Shown: positions 16,288 to 25,198 of the stretch, one piece after another
How the letters are laid out: the number at the start of each line of letters is the position of its first letter
Position numbering within the stretch: the first letter of the stretch is position 1
Source of the DNA: Streptomyces sp. NBC_01298
GTDB taxonomy: Bacteria; Actinomycetota; Actinomycetes; Streptomycetales; Streptomycetaceae
DNA: 64,000 bases
Reading direction: 5' to 3'
Assembly: GCF_035978755.1 (NCBI RefSeq)
Contig: NZ_CP108414.1
Coordinates: 5,394,001-5,458,000 of the forward strand
Translations under genes and position numbers: made by a program
The notes under the pieces: model-generated
Database searches by the model: none
The model's input: the letters and a program-made list of their open reading frames with translations, nothing else
What the model was told of the DNA's origin: nothing

Positions 16288-17715
16288 GTGAAAGACACCG
16301 TTCCCATGCACGCGCATCGCAGCCAAGTGCCCGCAGTTCTGCTCAGACTCGATCGGAATCCGTTCCACCACGGAACCCTCGGCGCCGTCAGATCCCTTGG
16401 GCGCGCGGGTGTGGAGGTCCATGCCGTCGTCGAGGCCGGGGGAGGTCCCATGGGGCGTTCGCGCTACCTGCGCGCCGTGCATCCCGGACCCGTCGGCGGC
16501 CTCGACCCGGAGGCGCCCGAGGCGCTGCTGGAGTGCCTGACCGGGGTCTCCGAACTGATCGGCCGTCCGGCGGTGCTCATCGCCATGGACGACCTCAGCG
16601 CGATCGCGGTGTCACGGGTCGCGCCGATGCTGACGGACCGTTTCCGGATCCCCCATCAGCCCGACGACCTGCCGGCGCGGGTGGCGGACAAGGCGGAGCT
16701 GTCGCGGCTCTGCGCCCGGTGGGACGTACCGCACCCGGAGACCGTGATCCCGGCGAGCGGGGCCGAGGCGGCGGAGGCCGCGTGGCGGCTCGGGCTCCCG
16801 GTGATCGCCAAGTGGAGCCGGCCGTGGCTGCTGCCCCCGGGCACCGGCCTGCGCAGCACCACCCTGCTCCAGTCGGCCGCCGAGGCACGGCGGCTGCACG
16901 AGCGCTCGGCGGAGGCGGGCAGCAGGCTGCTGCTCCAGCGGTACCTGCCGGCCGGGCCGGACACCGACTGGTTCTTCCACGGCGCGTTCGCCCGGGGCGG
17001 GCGTCCGCTGATCACCGGGTCCGGCCGCAAGGAGCTGTCCTGGCCGGTACGGACGGGGCTGACGGCGGTCGGGCGCTGGCTGCCGGATCCGGCGGTGGAG
17101 GAGGCGGGGCTGCGGCTCGCCGAGCGGCTCGGCTACCAGGGGATCCTGGACCTGGACTTCCGCCGGGACGAGCAGGGCGTCTTCCGCCTGGTGGACTTCA
17201 ACCCGCGTCCCGGGGCGCAGTTCCGGCTCTTCACCGACGCGGGCGGCCTGGACGTGGTCCAGGCGATGTACCTGGACCTGACGGGCCAGCGGGTCCCGGA
17301 GCCGTCCGGCGGACCGGGCCGCGTCTTCGTGGCGGAGAACTACGCCCTGCTCGCGGCGGTACGGGGCCGCTCGCTCCCGCGCCGCCCCCCGGCTCCGCCC
17401 GCCGGAGCGGGCGCCGCGACCGCCCCCGCGCGCCGGGGCCGGGGCCGGGAGCGGGGGCAGGTGGAGGCGGCGTGGTTCGCCGCCGACGACCCGATGCCGT
17501 TCCTGGGGATGCTCGCCGCCTTCCTGGGGCGCGGTGCGTTCAAGGGGCTGCGGGTGCTGCGCGGGGTCCCCGAGCAGGGCCGCCGGACGGCCCGGGCGGT
17601 GGTCCGCGCCCCGCGCCAGCGGGGCCGGGAGCTGCCCCCGGCCGCCGCGGGGTCCGGCCCCCGGTCCGCTCCGCCGGAGGCCCCGGCGGAGCCGGACGAG
17701 CTGGTGACGCGGTAG
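16288..17715 (+). CDS. ATP-grasp ligase of unknown substrate
   Basis: This roughly 475-residue protein carries an ATP-grasp fold. It has an N-terminal domain (VLLRLDRNPFHHGTLGAVRSLG), a central ATP-binding region (GLPVIAKWSRPW, LLLQRYLPAGPDTDWFFHG) and the metal-binding end DLDFRRD ... LVDFNPRPGAQFRLF. Family members join a carboxylate to an amine or thiol through an acyl phosphate. The last ~100 residues are basic and disordered. The start is uncertain: GTG 16288 fits the frame, but ATG 16306 is also possible and neither has a clear binding site. It is divergent from the GH26-like gene and followed by an FAD oxidoreductase 73 nt downstream. Confidence 0.72.
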   Translation: MKDTVPMHAHRSQVPAVLLRLDRNPFHHGTLGAVRSLGRAGVEVHAVVEAGGGPMGRSRYLRAVHPGPVGGLDPEAPEALLECLTGVSELIGRPAVLIAMDDLSAIAVSRVAPMLTDRFRIPHQPDDLPARVADKAELSRLCARWDVPHPETVIPASGAEAAEAAWRLGLPVIAKWSRPWLLPPGTGLRSTTLLQSAAEARRLHERSAEAGSRLLLQRYLPAGPDTDWFFHGAFARGGRPLITGSGRKELSWPVRTGLTAVGRWLPDPAVEEAGLRLAERLGYQGILDLDFRRDEQGVFRLVDFNPRPGAQFRLFTDAGGLDVVQAMYLDLTGQRVPEPSGGPGRVFVAENYALLAAVRGRSLPRRPPAPPAGAGAATAPARRGRGRERGQVEAAWFAADDPMPFLGMLAAFLGRGAFKGLRVLRGVPEQGRRTARAVVRAPRQRGRELPPAAAGSGPRSAPPEAPAEPDELVTR

Positions 17716-17788
17716 GGCGCGGGGCGCGCCGCGTCACGCGGTGCGGTGCGGGTGGCAGTGGGCGAACCATGAGGCTGGAGGGACTGCG

Positions 17789-19063
17789 GTGACACGGATG
17801 GACGACCTCGTGGTGGTCGGAGCGGGGCCCTATGGGCTGTCGATCGCGGCCCACGCGGCCGGGGCGGGGCTCGGCGTGCGGATCCTCGGGCGGCCCATGG
17901 CCTCCTGGCGGGACCACATGCCCGAGGGCATGTACCTCAAGTCGGAGCCGTGGTCCTCCAACCTGTCGGCGCCCGACGGGCGTTACACGCTGGCCGAGTA
18001 CTGCGCGGGCCGCGGGATCGCCGCCGAACACGGAACTCCGCTGCCCATCGGGACGTTCAGCGCGTACGGGCTCTGGTTCGCCCGGCAGGCAGTACCCCCG
18101 GTGGAGGAGGCGACCGTCACCGAAGTCACCCCGCAGGGCGGGGGTTTCCTGATCCGCACCGCCGAGGGGCCGCCGCTGCTCGCCCGGACCGTCGCGCTGG
18201 CCGTGGGCGTGATGCCGTTCGTCCGGTACCCCGAGGCGCTACGGGACCTGCCCGCGGCGCACTACTCGCACAGCAGCGGCCACCGCGACCTGACCCGCTT
18301 CGCCGGCCGCGAGGTCGCCGTGCTCGGCGCCGGGCAGGCGGCCCTGGAGACCGCGGCCCTGCTCGCGGAGAGCGGGGCCCGGCCGTGCCTCGTGGCCCGG
18401 CGCTCCCGGCTGAACTGGAACACCGTCCCGCAGCCGCTGCGGCGGCCCCCGCTGCGCGCCCTGTGCGATCCGCACAGCGGCCTCGGCACCGGCTGGCGCA
18501 GCTGGGCCTGGTCCGAGCTGCCCTGGGCGGTGCGCCGGCTGCCCGCGCCGACCCGGGAGCGGATCGCCGCCACCGCGCTGGGCCCGGCCGGAGCCTGGTG
18601 GCTGCGGGAGCGCTTCGAGCGCCGGGTCCCGGTCCTGCTCGGGCACCGGCTGCGGCGGGCCGTCCCGGCGGGCGGGCGGACCCGGCTCGGGCTGTCCACC
18701 GCCGCCGGGGAGTCCGTCGTCCTGGACACCGCGCACGTGATCGCGGCGACCGGCTTCACCCCGGACCTGGCCCGGCTGGAGCTGCTCGACGCGGGGCTGC
18801 GGGCCGCGCTGGTCACCGTAGGGGAGAGCGGGACGCCGGAGCTGAGTCCCGGCTTCGAGTCCTCGTGGCCCGGGCTGTTCTTCGCGGGACTGCTGACCGC
18901 TCCCTCATTCGGCCCTTCCATGCGATTCGTGCACGGTGCCGGCTTCACGGCGGGGAGACTGGTGTCAGGAGTCCGCAAGCGTCTGGGGGCCCGGAGCCCG
19001 CTGACGGGATCCACCGGCACGCCCCGGAACGACCGGGCTCCGGCTGCCGGGCATAGAGCGTGA
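17789..19063 (+). CDS. FAD-dependent NAD(P)-binding oxidoreductase (flavin monooxygenase-like)
   Basis: This 424-residue cytoplasmic flavoprotein has an N-terminal FAD-binding motif (DLVVVGAGPYGLSIAAHA) and a second dinucleotide site (REVAVLGAGQAALETAALL). The motif HVIAATGFTPDLARL is characteristic of SidA/FMO-like enzymes. MPEGMYLKSEPWSSNLS resembles N-hydroxylating and related monooxygenases. GTG 17789 is preceded by GGAGGGA at ideal spacing; longer starts enter non-coding sequence. It follows the ATP-grasp gene and may act on the same substrate, which is an inference. Confidence 0.75.
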   Translation: MTRMDDLVVVGAGPYGLSIAAHAAGAGLGVRILGRPMASWRDHMPEGMYLKSEPWSSNLSAPDGRYTLAEYCAGRGIAAEHGTPLPIGTFSAYGLWFARQAVPPVEEATVTEVTPQGGGFLIRTAEGPPLLARTVALAVGVMPFVRYPEALRDLPAAHYSHSSGHRDLTRFAGREVAVLGAGQAALETAALLAESGARPCLVARRSRLNWNTVPQPLRRPPLRALCDPHSGLGTGWRSWAWSELPWAVRRLPAPTRERIAATALGPAGAWWLRERFERRVPVLLGHRLRRAVPAGGRTRLGLSTAAGESVVLDTAHVIAATGFTPDLARLELLDAGLRAALVTVGESGTPELSPGFESSWPGLFFAGLLTAPSFGPSMRFVHGAGFTAGRLVSGVRKRLGARSPLTGSTGTPRNDRAPAAGHRA

Positions 19064-19094
19064 GAGCCGGTCACACGACGTGAGAGGTGTCGCG

Positions 19095-19472
19095 ATGAGC
19101 GAGGAGCGCGCACAGGGCCGGGGCTGGGTGAGGATTCCGGCCAGCCGTGCGGAGCAGCCCGGTACGACGAGGGCGGCGCCCGTGCAACCGTACGCGCAGC
19201 CGCCTTACGGGCAGTCGCCGTACGGGCAGGCCTCCTCGCCGCAGGACCCGTACGCGCAGGACCTGTACGCGCAGGATCCGTACGCGCAGGGCCCGTACCC
19301 GCAGGATCCGTATCCGCAGGGCCCGTACCCGTATCCGCAGGCCCCGTACGACCCCTCGACGATCTACCTCTCCCTCGTCAAGCGCTGGCAGGAGGCCGGA
19401 CGCACCCTTCCGGGGCATCCTGACGAGGAGTGGGAGCGGCTCATTTCCCAGCCGTGCTGGCCCGGCCGTTAG
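19095..19472 (+). CDS. Small Tyr/Pro/Gln-repeat protein of unknown function
   Basis: The product is about 125 residues. After a short polar start it has a run of YAQDPYAQG/PYPQDP-type repeats (about residues 32-88), then a compact C-terminus STIYLSLVKRWQEAGRTLPG ... EEWERLISQPCW that looks folded. It has no signal peptide or membrane helix. The repeats are encoded by short near-identical DNA units. ATG 19095 follows GAGAGG. It ends 14 nt before the phosphatase gene, so the two are probably co-transcribed and may be functional partners. I do not recognise the family. Confidence 0.65.
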   Translation: MSEERAQGRGWVRIPASRAEQPGTTRAAPVQPYAQPPYGQSPYGQASSPQDPYAQDLYAQDPYAQGPYPQDPYPQGPYPYPQAPYDPSTIYLSLVKRWQEAGRTLPGHPDEEWERLISQPCWPGR

Positions 19473-19486
19473 GTGGTGTGAGTCTC

Positions 19487-21598
19487 GTGGCAGCGGCGGA
19501 GCGACGCGACAAGAGACCGGAGGGCCCCGGAAGCACGGGGGCCGCCGGGAGTCCCCTCATCGGCCCGGGCGAGCGGCTCGCGCTCAACAGCATGGGCAGC
19601 TTCGAGTGGGACCTCGGCGCCGGGACCCTGGACATGGACGAGGCCGGGAGGGCGGTCTTCGACCTGGACCCGGAGGACTTCGACGGCACCCCGGACAGCC
19701 TGGGGCTGCGGATCCCGCTCGACGATTCCGCGCGGCTCCGGGACACCGTCCAGGGTGTCCTGGACGGCGGTGAGGAGACGTACGGCCAGTACTTCACGGT
19801 GCAGCGGCGCGACGGCCGCGACCAGTGGACGCACACCCAGGGCCGGGTCCTGCGGGACGACGAGGGGCGCCCGGTGCGCATCGTCGGCATCGTCCGGGAC
19901 GCGACGGCCGAGCTCGCCCACCTCACGGTGCTGCGCAAGCTGGAGTCGGCGCGCGCCCAGCAGGCGACCATCGTGCAGCGGACCACGGAGGCCCTGTCGC
20001 GGGCGGTGACCGTCGATGACGTGACGGCCACCCTGACGGGCGCGGGGGCGCTGGAGCGGCTCGGCGTCGACGGGATGGCGCTGGGGCTGGTCGAGGGCGG
20101 CCACATCAAGATCATCGCGCTCAGCGGGGAGTCCCTGGAGATCCTCAGCGAGCGCAAGTTCACGCGGCTGGACGGCTCGCTGCCGCTGTCGCAGGCGGTG
20201 CTCACCCGGAAGGCACGTTTCGTCACCTCGCTGGCGGAGCTCGCGGGCGAGTTCCCGCTGCTCGCCGACTACCTGAGCCGCATCCAGTACGACGCGGCCG
20301 CCTACCTCCCGCTCATCGCGCAGGCCGAGGCCATCGGCGGACTGGTGCTCTTCTACCGGCGCCGCACCGACTTCAGCCCCGAGGAGCGCAACCTCTGCCT
20401 GGGCCTGGCGGGCATCGTCGCCCAGTCGCTCCAGCGGGCGCTCCTCTTCGACCAGGAGCGCGAGTTCGCCACCATGCTCCAGGCCGCCATGCTGCCGCGG
20501 CGGATCCCCGAGATCACCGGCGGGGAGATCGCGGTGCGCTACCACTCGGCCTGGAGCGGCCGCGAGGTCGGCGGGGACTGGTACGACGTCATCGCCCTGC
20601 CCCGCGACCGCGTCGGCATCGTCGTGGGCGACGTACAGGGCCACGACACGCACGCCGCCGCCATCATGGGCCAGCTCCGCATCGCGCTGCGCGCCTACGC
20701 GGGCGAGGGCCATCCGCCCTCCACCGTGCTGGCGCGCGCCTCCCGCTTCCTGGCCGAGCTGGACACCGAACGGTTCGCGACCTGCATGTACGCACAGGTG
20801 GACCTGGAGACCGGAGGCGTACGGGCGGTCCGCGCGGGCCACCTCGGACCGCTGATCCGGCACACGGACGGGCGAACGGGCTGGCCCAATGTGCGCGGCG
20901 GCCTGCCGCTCGGGCTGGCCACGGTCTTCGAGCAGGAGGAGTTCCCCGAGACCCGGCTCGACCTGGTCCCCGGCGAGACCCTGGTGCTGTGCACCGACGG
21001 GCTCGTCGAGGAACCCGGCACCGCCATCACCCAGGGCATGGAGGCCCTCGCCCACGCGGTCCGCAGCGGCCCCCAGGAGGCCGGGGCGCTCGCGGACCAC
21101 CTCTCGGACCGGCTGTGGGAGCGCTGGGGCTCCGGCGACGACGTGGCCCTGCTGGTGCTGCGCCGGGCGCCCGACCCGGGCACGCACCGGGCACCGCGCA
21201 TCCACCAGTACGTCCACCAGGCGGACCCGGAGGGGCTCTCCGAGGCCCGCTACGCCCTGCGGCAGGCGCTGCGCGACTGGGGCATGCCGGAACTCGCCGA
21301 CGACGTGGAGCTGGCGGCGGGAGAGCTGCTGGTCAACGCCCTGCTGCACACCGAAGGCGGAGCGGTGCTGACGATGGAGGTGCTGCCGGAGCCGGTCCGG
21401 CGGATCCGCCTGTGGGTCAAGGACCGCTCCAGCGTGTGGCCGCGGCGGCGCACCCCGGGGGAGTCGGCGACCACGGGGCGCGGGCTGCTGCTGGTGGACG
21501 CGCTGGCCACGCACTGGGGCGTGGAGTCCCGGGGCGACGGCAAGGCGGTGTGGTGCGAGTTCTCCGCGGCGGGCAGCGCGGCACGGAACGCCCCGTGA
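19487..21598 (+). CDS. PAS-GAF-SpoIIE phosphatase with C-terminal ATPase-like anti-sigma domain
   Basis: This roughly 703-residue signalling protein resembles the many Streptomyces PP2C-type regulators of anti-anti-sigma factors. Domains in order are PAS (about 24-141), GAF (about 148-321), SpoIIE/PP2C phosphatase (about 325-535) and a histidine-kinase-like ATPase (about 560-700). The phosphatase has GREVGGDWYDV, IVVGDVQGHD and LCTDGLVEEPG with its metal-binding aspartates. The ATPase has DVELAAGELLVNALLHTEGG and GRGLLLVDALA. The last domain resembles RsbW-type kinases, so phosphatase and kinase activities may be opposed in one chain. GTG 19487 is favoured by AGGTGG upstream; GTG 19478 is possible. 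Confidence 0.88.
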   Translation: MAAAERRDKRPEGPGSTGAAGSPLIGPGERLALNSMGSFEWDLGAGTLDMDEAGRAVFDLDPEDFDGTPDSLGLRIPLDDSARLRDTVQGVLDGGEETYGQYFTVQRRDGRDQWTHTQGRVLRDDEGRPVRIVGIVRDATAELAHLTVLRKLESARAQQATIVQRTTEALSRAVTVDDVTATLTGAGALERLGVDGMALGLVEGGHIKIIALSGESLEILSERKFTRLDGSLPLSQAVLTRKARFVTSLAELAGEFPLLADYLSRIQYDAAAYLPLIAQAEAIGGLVLFYRRRTDFSPEERNLCLGLAGIVAQSLQRALLFDQEREFATMLQAAMLPRRIPEITGGEIAVRYHSAWSGREVGGDWYDVIALPRDRVGIVVGDVQGHDTHAAAIMGQLRIALRAYAGEGHPPSTVLARASRFLAELDTERFATCMYAQVDLETGGVRAVRAGHLGPLIRHTDGRTGWPNVRGGLPLGLATVFEQEEFPETRLDLVPGETLVLCTDGLVEEPGTAITQGMEALAHAVRSGPQEAGALADHLSDRLWERWGSGDDVALLVLRRAPDPGTHRAPRIHQYVHQADPEGLSEARYALRQALRDWGMPELADDVELAAGELLVNALLHTEGGAVLTMEVLPEPVRRIRLWVKDRSSVWPRRRTPGESATTGRGLLLVDALATHWGVESRGDGKAVWCEFSAAGSAARNAP

Positions 21599-21665
21599 CC
21601 GGGTGTTCACGTCGAGTTGTGGGGCGGTGGGGGCGGGGTGATGATGCCGCCATGGAACGGATTGC

Positions 21666-21845
21666 GTGGAACCCGCCGTGCGCCGGCTGAGCAAGCGCGC
21701 GGTGACGGGAGTCCTGGCGCTGCTGCTGTGCGCGGCCGGGGCGGCGACGGCGGTGGACTGGTCGACCGGGCGTCCGGACACGGACCCCGGGTGTCAGACG
21801 GTGGCCTTCATGTCGATGACGGGCGAGGCGCCCGCGTGCCGCTGA
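21666..21845 (+). CDS. Possible small exported peptide (59 aa)
   Basis: From GTG 21666 (or GTG 21678) an open frame encodes basic residues RRLSKRAV, then a hydrophobic segment TGVLALLLCAAGAATAV, then a short polar tail with two cysteines ending EAPACR. This is the profile of a small secreted or membrane peptide. No strong ribosome binding site is seen, and the 3' end coincides with a 26-bp tandem duplication that supplies the stop codon. Coding status is uncertain. The rest of the 379-nt gap 21599-21977 shows no other gene. Confidence 0.4.
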   Translation: MEPAVRRLSKRAVTGVLALLLCAAGAATAVDWSTGRPDTDPGCQTVAFMSMTGEAPACR

Positions 21846-21868
21846 CGGGCGAGGCGCCCGTGTGCCGC
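21817..21868. repeat. Tandem 26-bp duplication
   Basis: The unit tgacgggcgaggcgcccg followed by cgtgccgc is repeated twice head to tail (21817-21842, 21843-21868) with one substitution, and a third partial copy begins. It lies at the end of the putative 59-residue peptide gene and would change its C-terminus if expanded. Confidence 0.85.
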
Positions 21869-21977
21869 TGACGGGTCCCGTCCGGCTCCGGTCGGCGGCG
21901 GCGCCCGGCTCCCGGTGGCGGCGGCTCCCGGTAGCGGCGGCTACCGGAAGGGCGTATGCGCGCACCGCGGGCGGTGT

Positions 21978-22439
21978 CTACCGGTGGTCGATCACCCGGA
22001 CCGGGCGGACGTCCTGCGCGACCGTGTCGATCGACCGGGGCAGCAGCCCGCCGCCGAAGCGGATCTCCTGCAGCTCGGCCTCGGCCAGCGCCTCGCCGGC
22101 GTGCACGGTCGGGGTGAGCCGGAGCGTGCCGTGGGCCGCCCAGTCGTGCACTTCGCCGTCGCACTGGGCGTCGCCGCCGCCGATGCTGAGGCGGACGTCC
22201 TCCTGCTCGATGGTCGCCTTGATCTGAACCGCCCCCGAGGGTGACGGGGCGGTGCAGTGGTACTCACCGAAAAGGTGGATCGTGCCGTCGGGGGCGATGT
22301 GCGCTTCCGAAGATACGTAAATGTCACTGCCGTGCATTTCACCGCCGTGGGGCGCGGCATTCGCCGGGGCGGTGAATACCGCCGTGGCGCCCAGTGCGGC
22401 GAGTGCGGCCAAGGCCATGCGGGGGCCGGTCGTGGCCAT
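21978..22439 (-). CDS. Small secreted protein (DUF6299-like)
   Basis: This 153-residue exported protein has a clear signal peptide (MATTGPRMALAALAALG ... ANAA). The compact beta-rich mature domain contains YVSSEAHIAPDGTIHLFGEYHC, QIKATIEQEDVRLSIGG, GTLRLTPTVHAGEALAEAELQEI and the ending TVAQDVRPVRVIDHR. I associate this pattern with Streptomyces proteins labelled DUF6299; no activity is known to me. Two cysteines could form a disulphide. ATG 22439 has an excellent AGGAGG. It is transcribed away from the lipoprotein gene across 174 nt. Confidence 0.75.
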   Translation of the reverse strand: MATTGPRMALAALAALGATAVFTAPANAAPHGGEMHGSDIYVSSEAHIAPDGTIHLFGEYHCTAPSPSGAVQIKATIEQEDVRLSIGGGDAQCDGEVHDWAAHGTLRLTPTVHAGEALAEAELQEIRFGGGLLPRSIDTVAQDVRPVRVIDHR

Positions 22440-22613
22440 CGTTCCTCCTGTTGGACGAGGGATGCAAGGGGTTGCGGAATTCCGCCGGAACGCATTGTGC
22501 TGGCATATGGAGGTCAATGGGTTCCGCGCGATCGTGTCGGTGTGTGCAATTTCCCGCCCGGGCGCGTGAGACTGACCGGAATACGTCCCCGAAGATCCCC
22601 GAAGGGATCCCGC

Positions 22614-23219
22614 ATGCGTCAGTCCGCTCTTGTCACGGCCGCCCTCCTCCCGCTCCTGCTCCTCGGTGTCACGGCCTGCTCCGGCGCCCCCGAAGGGGCC
22701 GCGCTCGCCCCGGCGGCGGTGCCCGCCGTGCCCGTGGACGACGGTGCGCCGGGCGTCGGGGACGATCCCGCGGCCGAGCGCGACGGGGTGACGCGGGCCG
22801 CCTCGAAGGACGCCCATGTGGGTGACTCCGTACGGGTCAGGGGCCGGGAGGTCGGCCGCCACCTCCAGGTGGTGCTGGGCGCCTACGTCGATCCTGCGGT
22901 CAGCGTCGAGAAGAACTTCGCCCCGGCGGCGGGCAAGCGCTGGGTGGCCGCCTCGATGTCGTTCGTCAACGTCGGTGGAGCCTCGTACGGGGCTCTCGGG
23001 CGCATGTGGGCGCTCGACGGCGCGGGGCAGCGCCACCCGGTGGTGCCCACGGGCGAGCTCACGACCGGCAAACCACTCGTCTTCGATTCGCTCTCGGTCG
23101 GTGAGCGGGCCGAAGGATGGGTGGTGTTCGAAATTCCGGAAAACACGCGCATCGTGCGGCTCCAGTACCAGGACGCGAACATGCTGGCGAATTCCGGAGG
23201 TGGATTCTGGGCGGTCTAG
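22614..23219 (+). CDS. Lipoprotein with DUF4352-like domain
   Basis: This 201-residue protein starts MRQSALVTAALLPLLLLGV with a lipobox-like TAC at about residue 22, so it should be lipid-anchored outside the membrane. A Pro/Ala-rich linker leads to a beta-sandwich resembling DUF4352. The recognisable motifs are VGDSVRVRG, KRWVAASMSFVNVG, DSLSVGERAEGWVVFEIPENTRIVRLQY. Such domains bind unknown ligands on the cell surface. ATG 22614 follows AAGGGATCC. The frame can be extended upstream, but that part overlaps the divergent promoter region. Confidence 0.75.
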   Translation: MRQSALVTAALLPLLLLGVTACSGAPEGAALAPAAVPAVPVDDGAPGVGDDPAAERDGVTRAASKDAHVGDSVRVRGREVGRHLQVVLGAYVDPAVSVEKNFAPAAGKRWVAASMSFVNVGGASYGALGRMWALDGAGQRHPVVPTGELTTGKPLVFDSLSVGERAEGWVVFEIPENTRIVRLQYQDANMLANSGGGFWAV

Positions 23220-23276
23220 CCCGCCCGGGTGAAACGGCGTCAAAGGGCCGGGCCGTCGGCCACTAAGGTGCGGCGC

Positions 23277-23771
23277 ATGACTTCTACCCAGGCCGAACTC
23301 GACCGCTCCAAGCTCGGCACCCTTTCGGTGCTCGCGTGGATCGGCGACCCCGAAGAGGCCCACGACATTCCCTATCTCCTCGCCTACATCCTCGGGGACG
23401 GTCCCGACGGTCCCCAGGCGAGCGAGGCGGCCGCCCGCGGGCTGCTGGAGGAGATCGGCCTGCCCATCGGCGACGTGGTGATGGACGGAGTCCGCAACCC
23501 GGCCTCCTTCCCGGTGCAGATCCTCCTGGAGGGCAACCAGATCGCGCTGACCCTGCCGGGCATGAACGCGAAGTGCATCGCCCCGCCGGAGTGGGTCAAG
23601 GCGGCGTCCGACAGCGGGCAGGCGTACTTCCTCTTCGCGACCCGCGCCTGGCCCGAGGCGGTTCCCGGACAGCCGGTCGAGGCCGAGACGCTGCAGGCGT
23701 TCGCGGGTGACACCGAGGTGCTCAACCACAGCGCCCACGCCGTGCTCGCGGTGCGGCGCCTGCAGCGCTAG
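23277..23771 (+). CDS. Small cytoplasmic protein, DUF5949-like
   Basis: This 164-residue soluble protein has no signal peptide or membrane segment. It begins MTSTQAELDRSKLGTLSVLAW and has HDIPYLLAYILGDGP, LLEEIGLPIGDVV and VQILLEGNQIALTLPGMNAKC. I tentatively compare it with the Streptomyces-restricted family DUF5949, from memory and with low certainty. ATG 23277 follows TAAGGTGCGGCGC. It ends facing the P450 gene, with 126 nt of GC-rich non-coding DNA between. Confidence 0.6.
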   Translation: MTSTQAELDRSKLGTLSVLAWIGDPEEAHDIPYLLAYILGDGPDGPQASEAAARGLLEEIGLPIGDVVMDGVRNPASFPVQILLEGNQIALTLPGMNAKCIAPPEWVKAASDSGQAYFLFATRAWPEAVPGQPVEAETLQAFAGDTEVLNHSAHAVLAVRRLQR

Positions 23772-23897
23772 GAGCCCTCGGCGCCGGGCACCACGCCCCC
23801 CGCTCCGGCCGCCGGGCTCCCAGCCCGCTCGGTGGCCGGTACGCCTCCCTCGGTCTCCTTCGGGCTCCTCCGGTCTTCTCCGGTCCTACGGGCCGGC

Positions 23898-25157
23898 CTA
23901 GGGCCGGTCGAAGGCGAAGCGCAGCGAGCGGACCCGGTTGTCGAAGCTGGAGCCGGCCAGATCCGGCAGGCCCACCGCGCGCAGTCCCACCGGGCGGGTC
24001 AGCAGCTCGCGGAAGAGCGCCTTCATCTCCACCCGGGCCAGGTGCGCGCCCAGGCAGAAGTGCGGCCCGCCGCCGCCGAACCCCAGGTGGGGATTGGGGG
24101 AGCGGGTGATGTCGAAGGCGTCCGGATCGGGGAAGACGGCCTCGTCGCGGTTGGCGGAGGCGTAGTACAGCACCACCTTGTCGCCGGGGACGAACGTGTG
24201 GCCGCTCAGGGTGTGTTCGGCGACCACGGTCCGACGGAACTGGATGATCGGCGTGGAGTGGCGGATCATCTCGTCCACAGCGCCGTCCGCGTGTGCCTCG
24301 AAGTCCGCTACCAGCAAGTCGCGTTGGTCCGGGTGGTCGGTCAGCAGGGTCAGGCCGTGGGTGATGGCGTTGCGGGTGGTCTCCACCCCGGCCACCATCA
24401 ACAGGGAAAAGAACGCGCCGAGTTGACGCGCGCCGAGCGCCTCGCCGTCCACGTTCGCGCAGACCAGGGCCGAGATCAGGTCGTCGGTCGGGTTCTCGCG
24501 CCGATCCCGCCCGATCCCCGCCACCATCCGCTGCATCCGGGCCAGGGCCCGCAGTCCGCGTCCGGGCATCCGCAGCCGGGCGGTCAGACCCCGCTCGACG
24601 CCGATGTTCTCGGAGGCGTGGTTGACGCGGTCGGCGATCTCGGCACGGTAGCGCTCCGGGATGCCCATCATGTTGCAGATGACCTCCAGGGGCAGCTTCG
24701 AGGCCACCGCCTCGACGAAATCCTCCGGCCGCCGGTCCAGTACGTCGTCCACGATGCGTGCCGCCACCGCGTGGATGTCCTCCTCGGCCGCCGCCAGCAG
24801 CCTCGGGGTGAAGGCCCGTTGCACGATCTTGCGCAGCTGCGCGTGCTCGGCGCCGTCCAGGTTGACCATCGAGTCCCCGAACAGCGCCCGCACCCAGCGG
24901 GCCGGCTCGGGCGTCGTCACCCCGGGCGCGCTGGCGAACACCTTGGGCAGCCGGCTCGCCTCCTGCACGTCCGCGTGCCGTACGAGGGCCCAGTGCCCGG
25001 CGCCTTCGGGGACGAACACGGGGGAGTCCAGGGCCCGCAGGCGGGCGAAGGCGGCCAGCCGGTGGGCGGGGGGCGCCTGCCAGAAGGCCGGGTCGGCCAA
25101 TTCCCTGCCGGGGGCTTGACCGGGGGCTGGGCCGGGGCGTTGTGCGGGGAGTGTCAT
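23898..25157 (-). CDS. Cytochrome P450 monooxygenase
   Basis: This 419-residue soluble bacterial P450 inserts oxygen into an organic substrate using electrons from a ferredoxin. Visible hallmarks are the I-helix AGVETTRN (oxygen activation), the K-helix ExxR (VDEMIRHSTPIIQFRR region) and the heme loop FGGGGPHFCLGAH with ligand Cys368. The GGGGPHFCLGAHLAR form and NPHLGFGG prefix resemble CYP124/125/142-type lipid and sterol hydroxylases more than CYP105. No ferredoxin gene lies beside it. ATG 25157 has only a weak AGG upstream. The dispersed element at 25199-25261 separates it from the upstream ltrA-like gene. Confidence 0.9.
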   Translation of the reverse strand: MTLPAQRPGPAPGQAPGRELADPAFWQAPPAHRLAAFARLRALDSPVFVPEGAGHWALVRHADVQEASRLPKVFASAPGVTTPEPARWVRALFGDSMVNLDGAEHAQLRKIVQRAFTPRLLAAAEEDIHAVAARIVDDVLDRRPEDFVEAVASKLPLEVICNMMGIPERYRAEIADRVNHASENIGVERGLTARLRMPGRGLRALARMQRMVAGIGRDRRENPTDDLISALVCANVDGEALGARQLGAFFSLLMVAGVETTRNAITHGLTLLTDHPDQRDLLVADFEAHADGAVDEMIRHSTPIIQFRRTVVAEHTLSGHTFVPGDKVVLYYASANRDEAVFPDPDAFDITRSPNPHLGFGGGGPHFCLGAHLARVEMKALFRELLTRPVGLRAVGLPDLAGSSFDNRVRSLRFAFDRP

Positions 25158-25198
25158 GGCCTGGAAACGGTGCCGGGGGCGCGGGGGTGACGGGTCCG

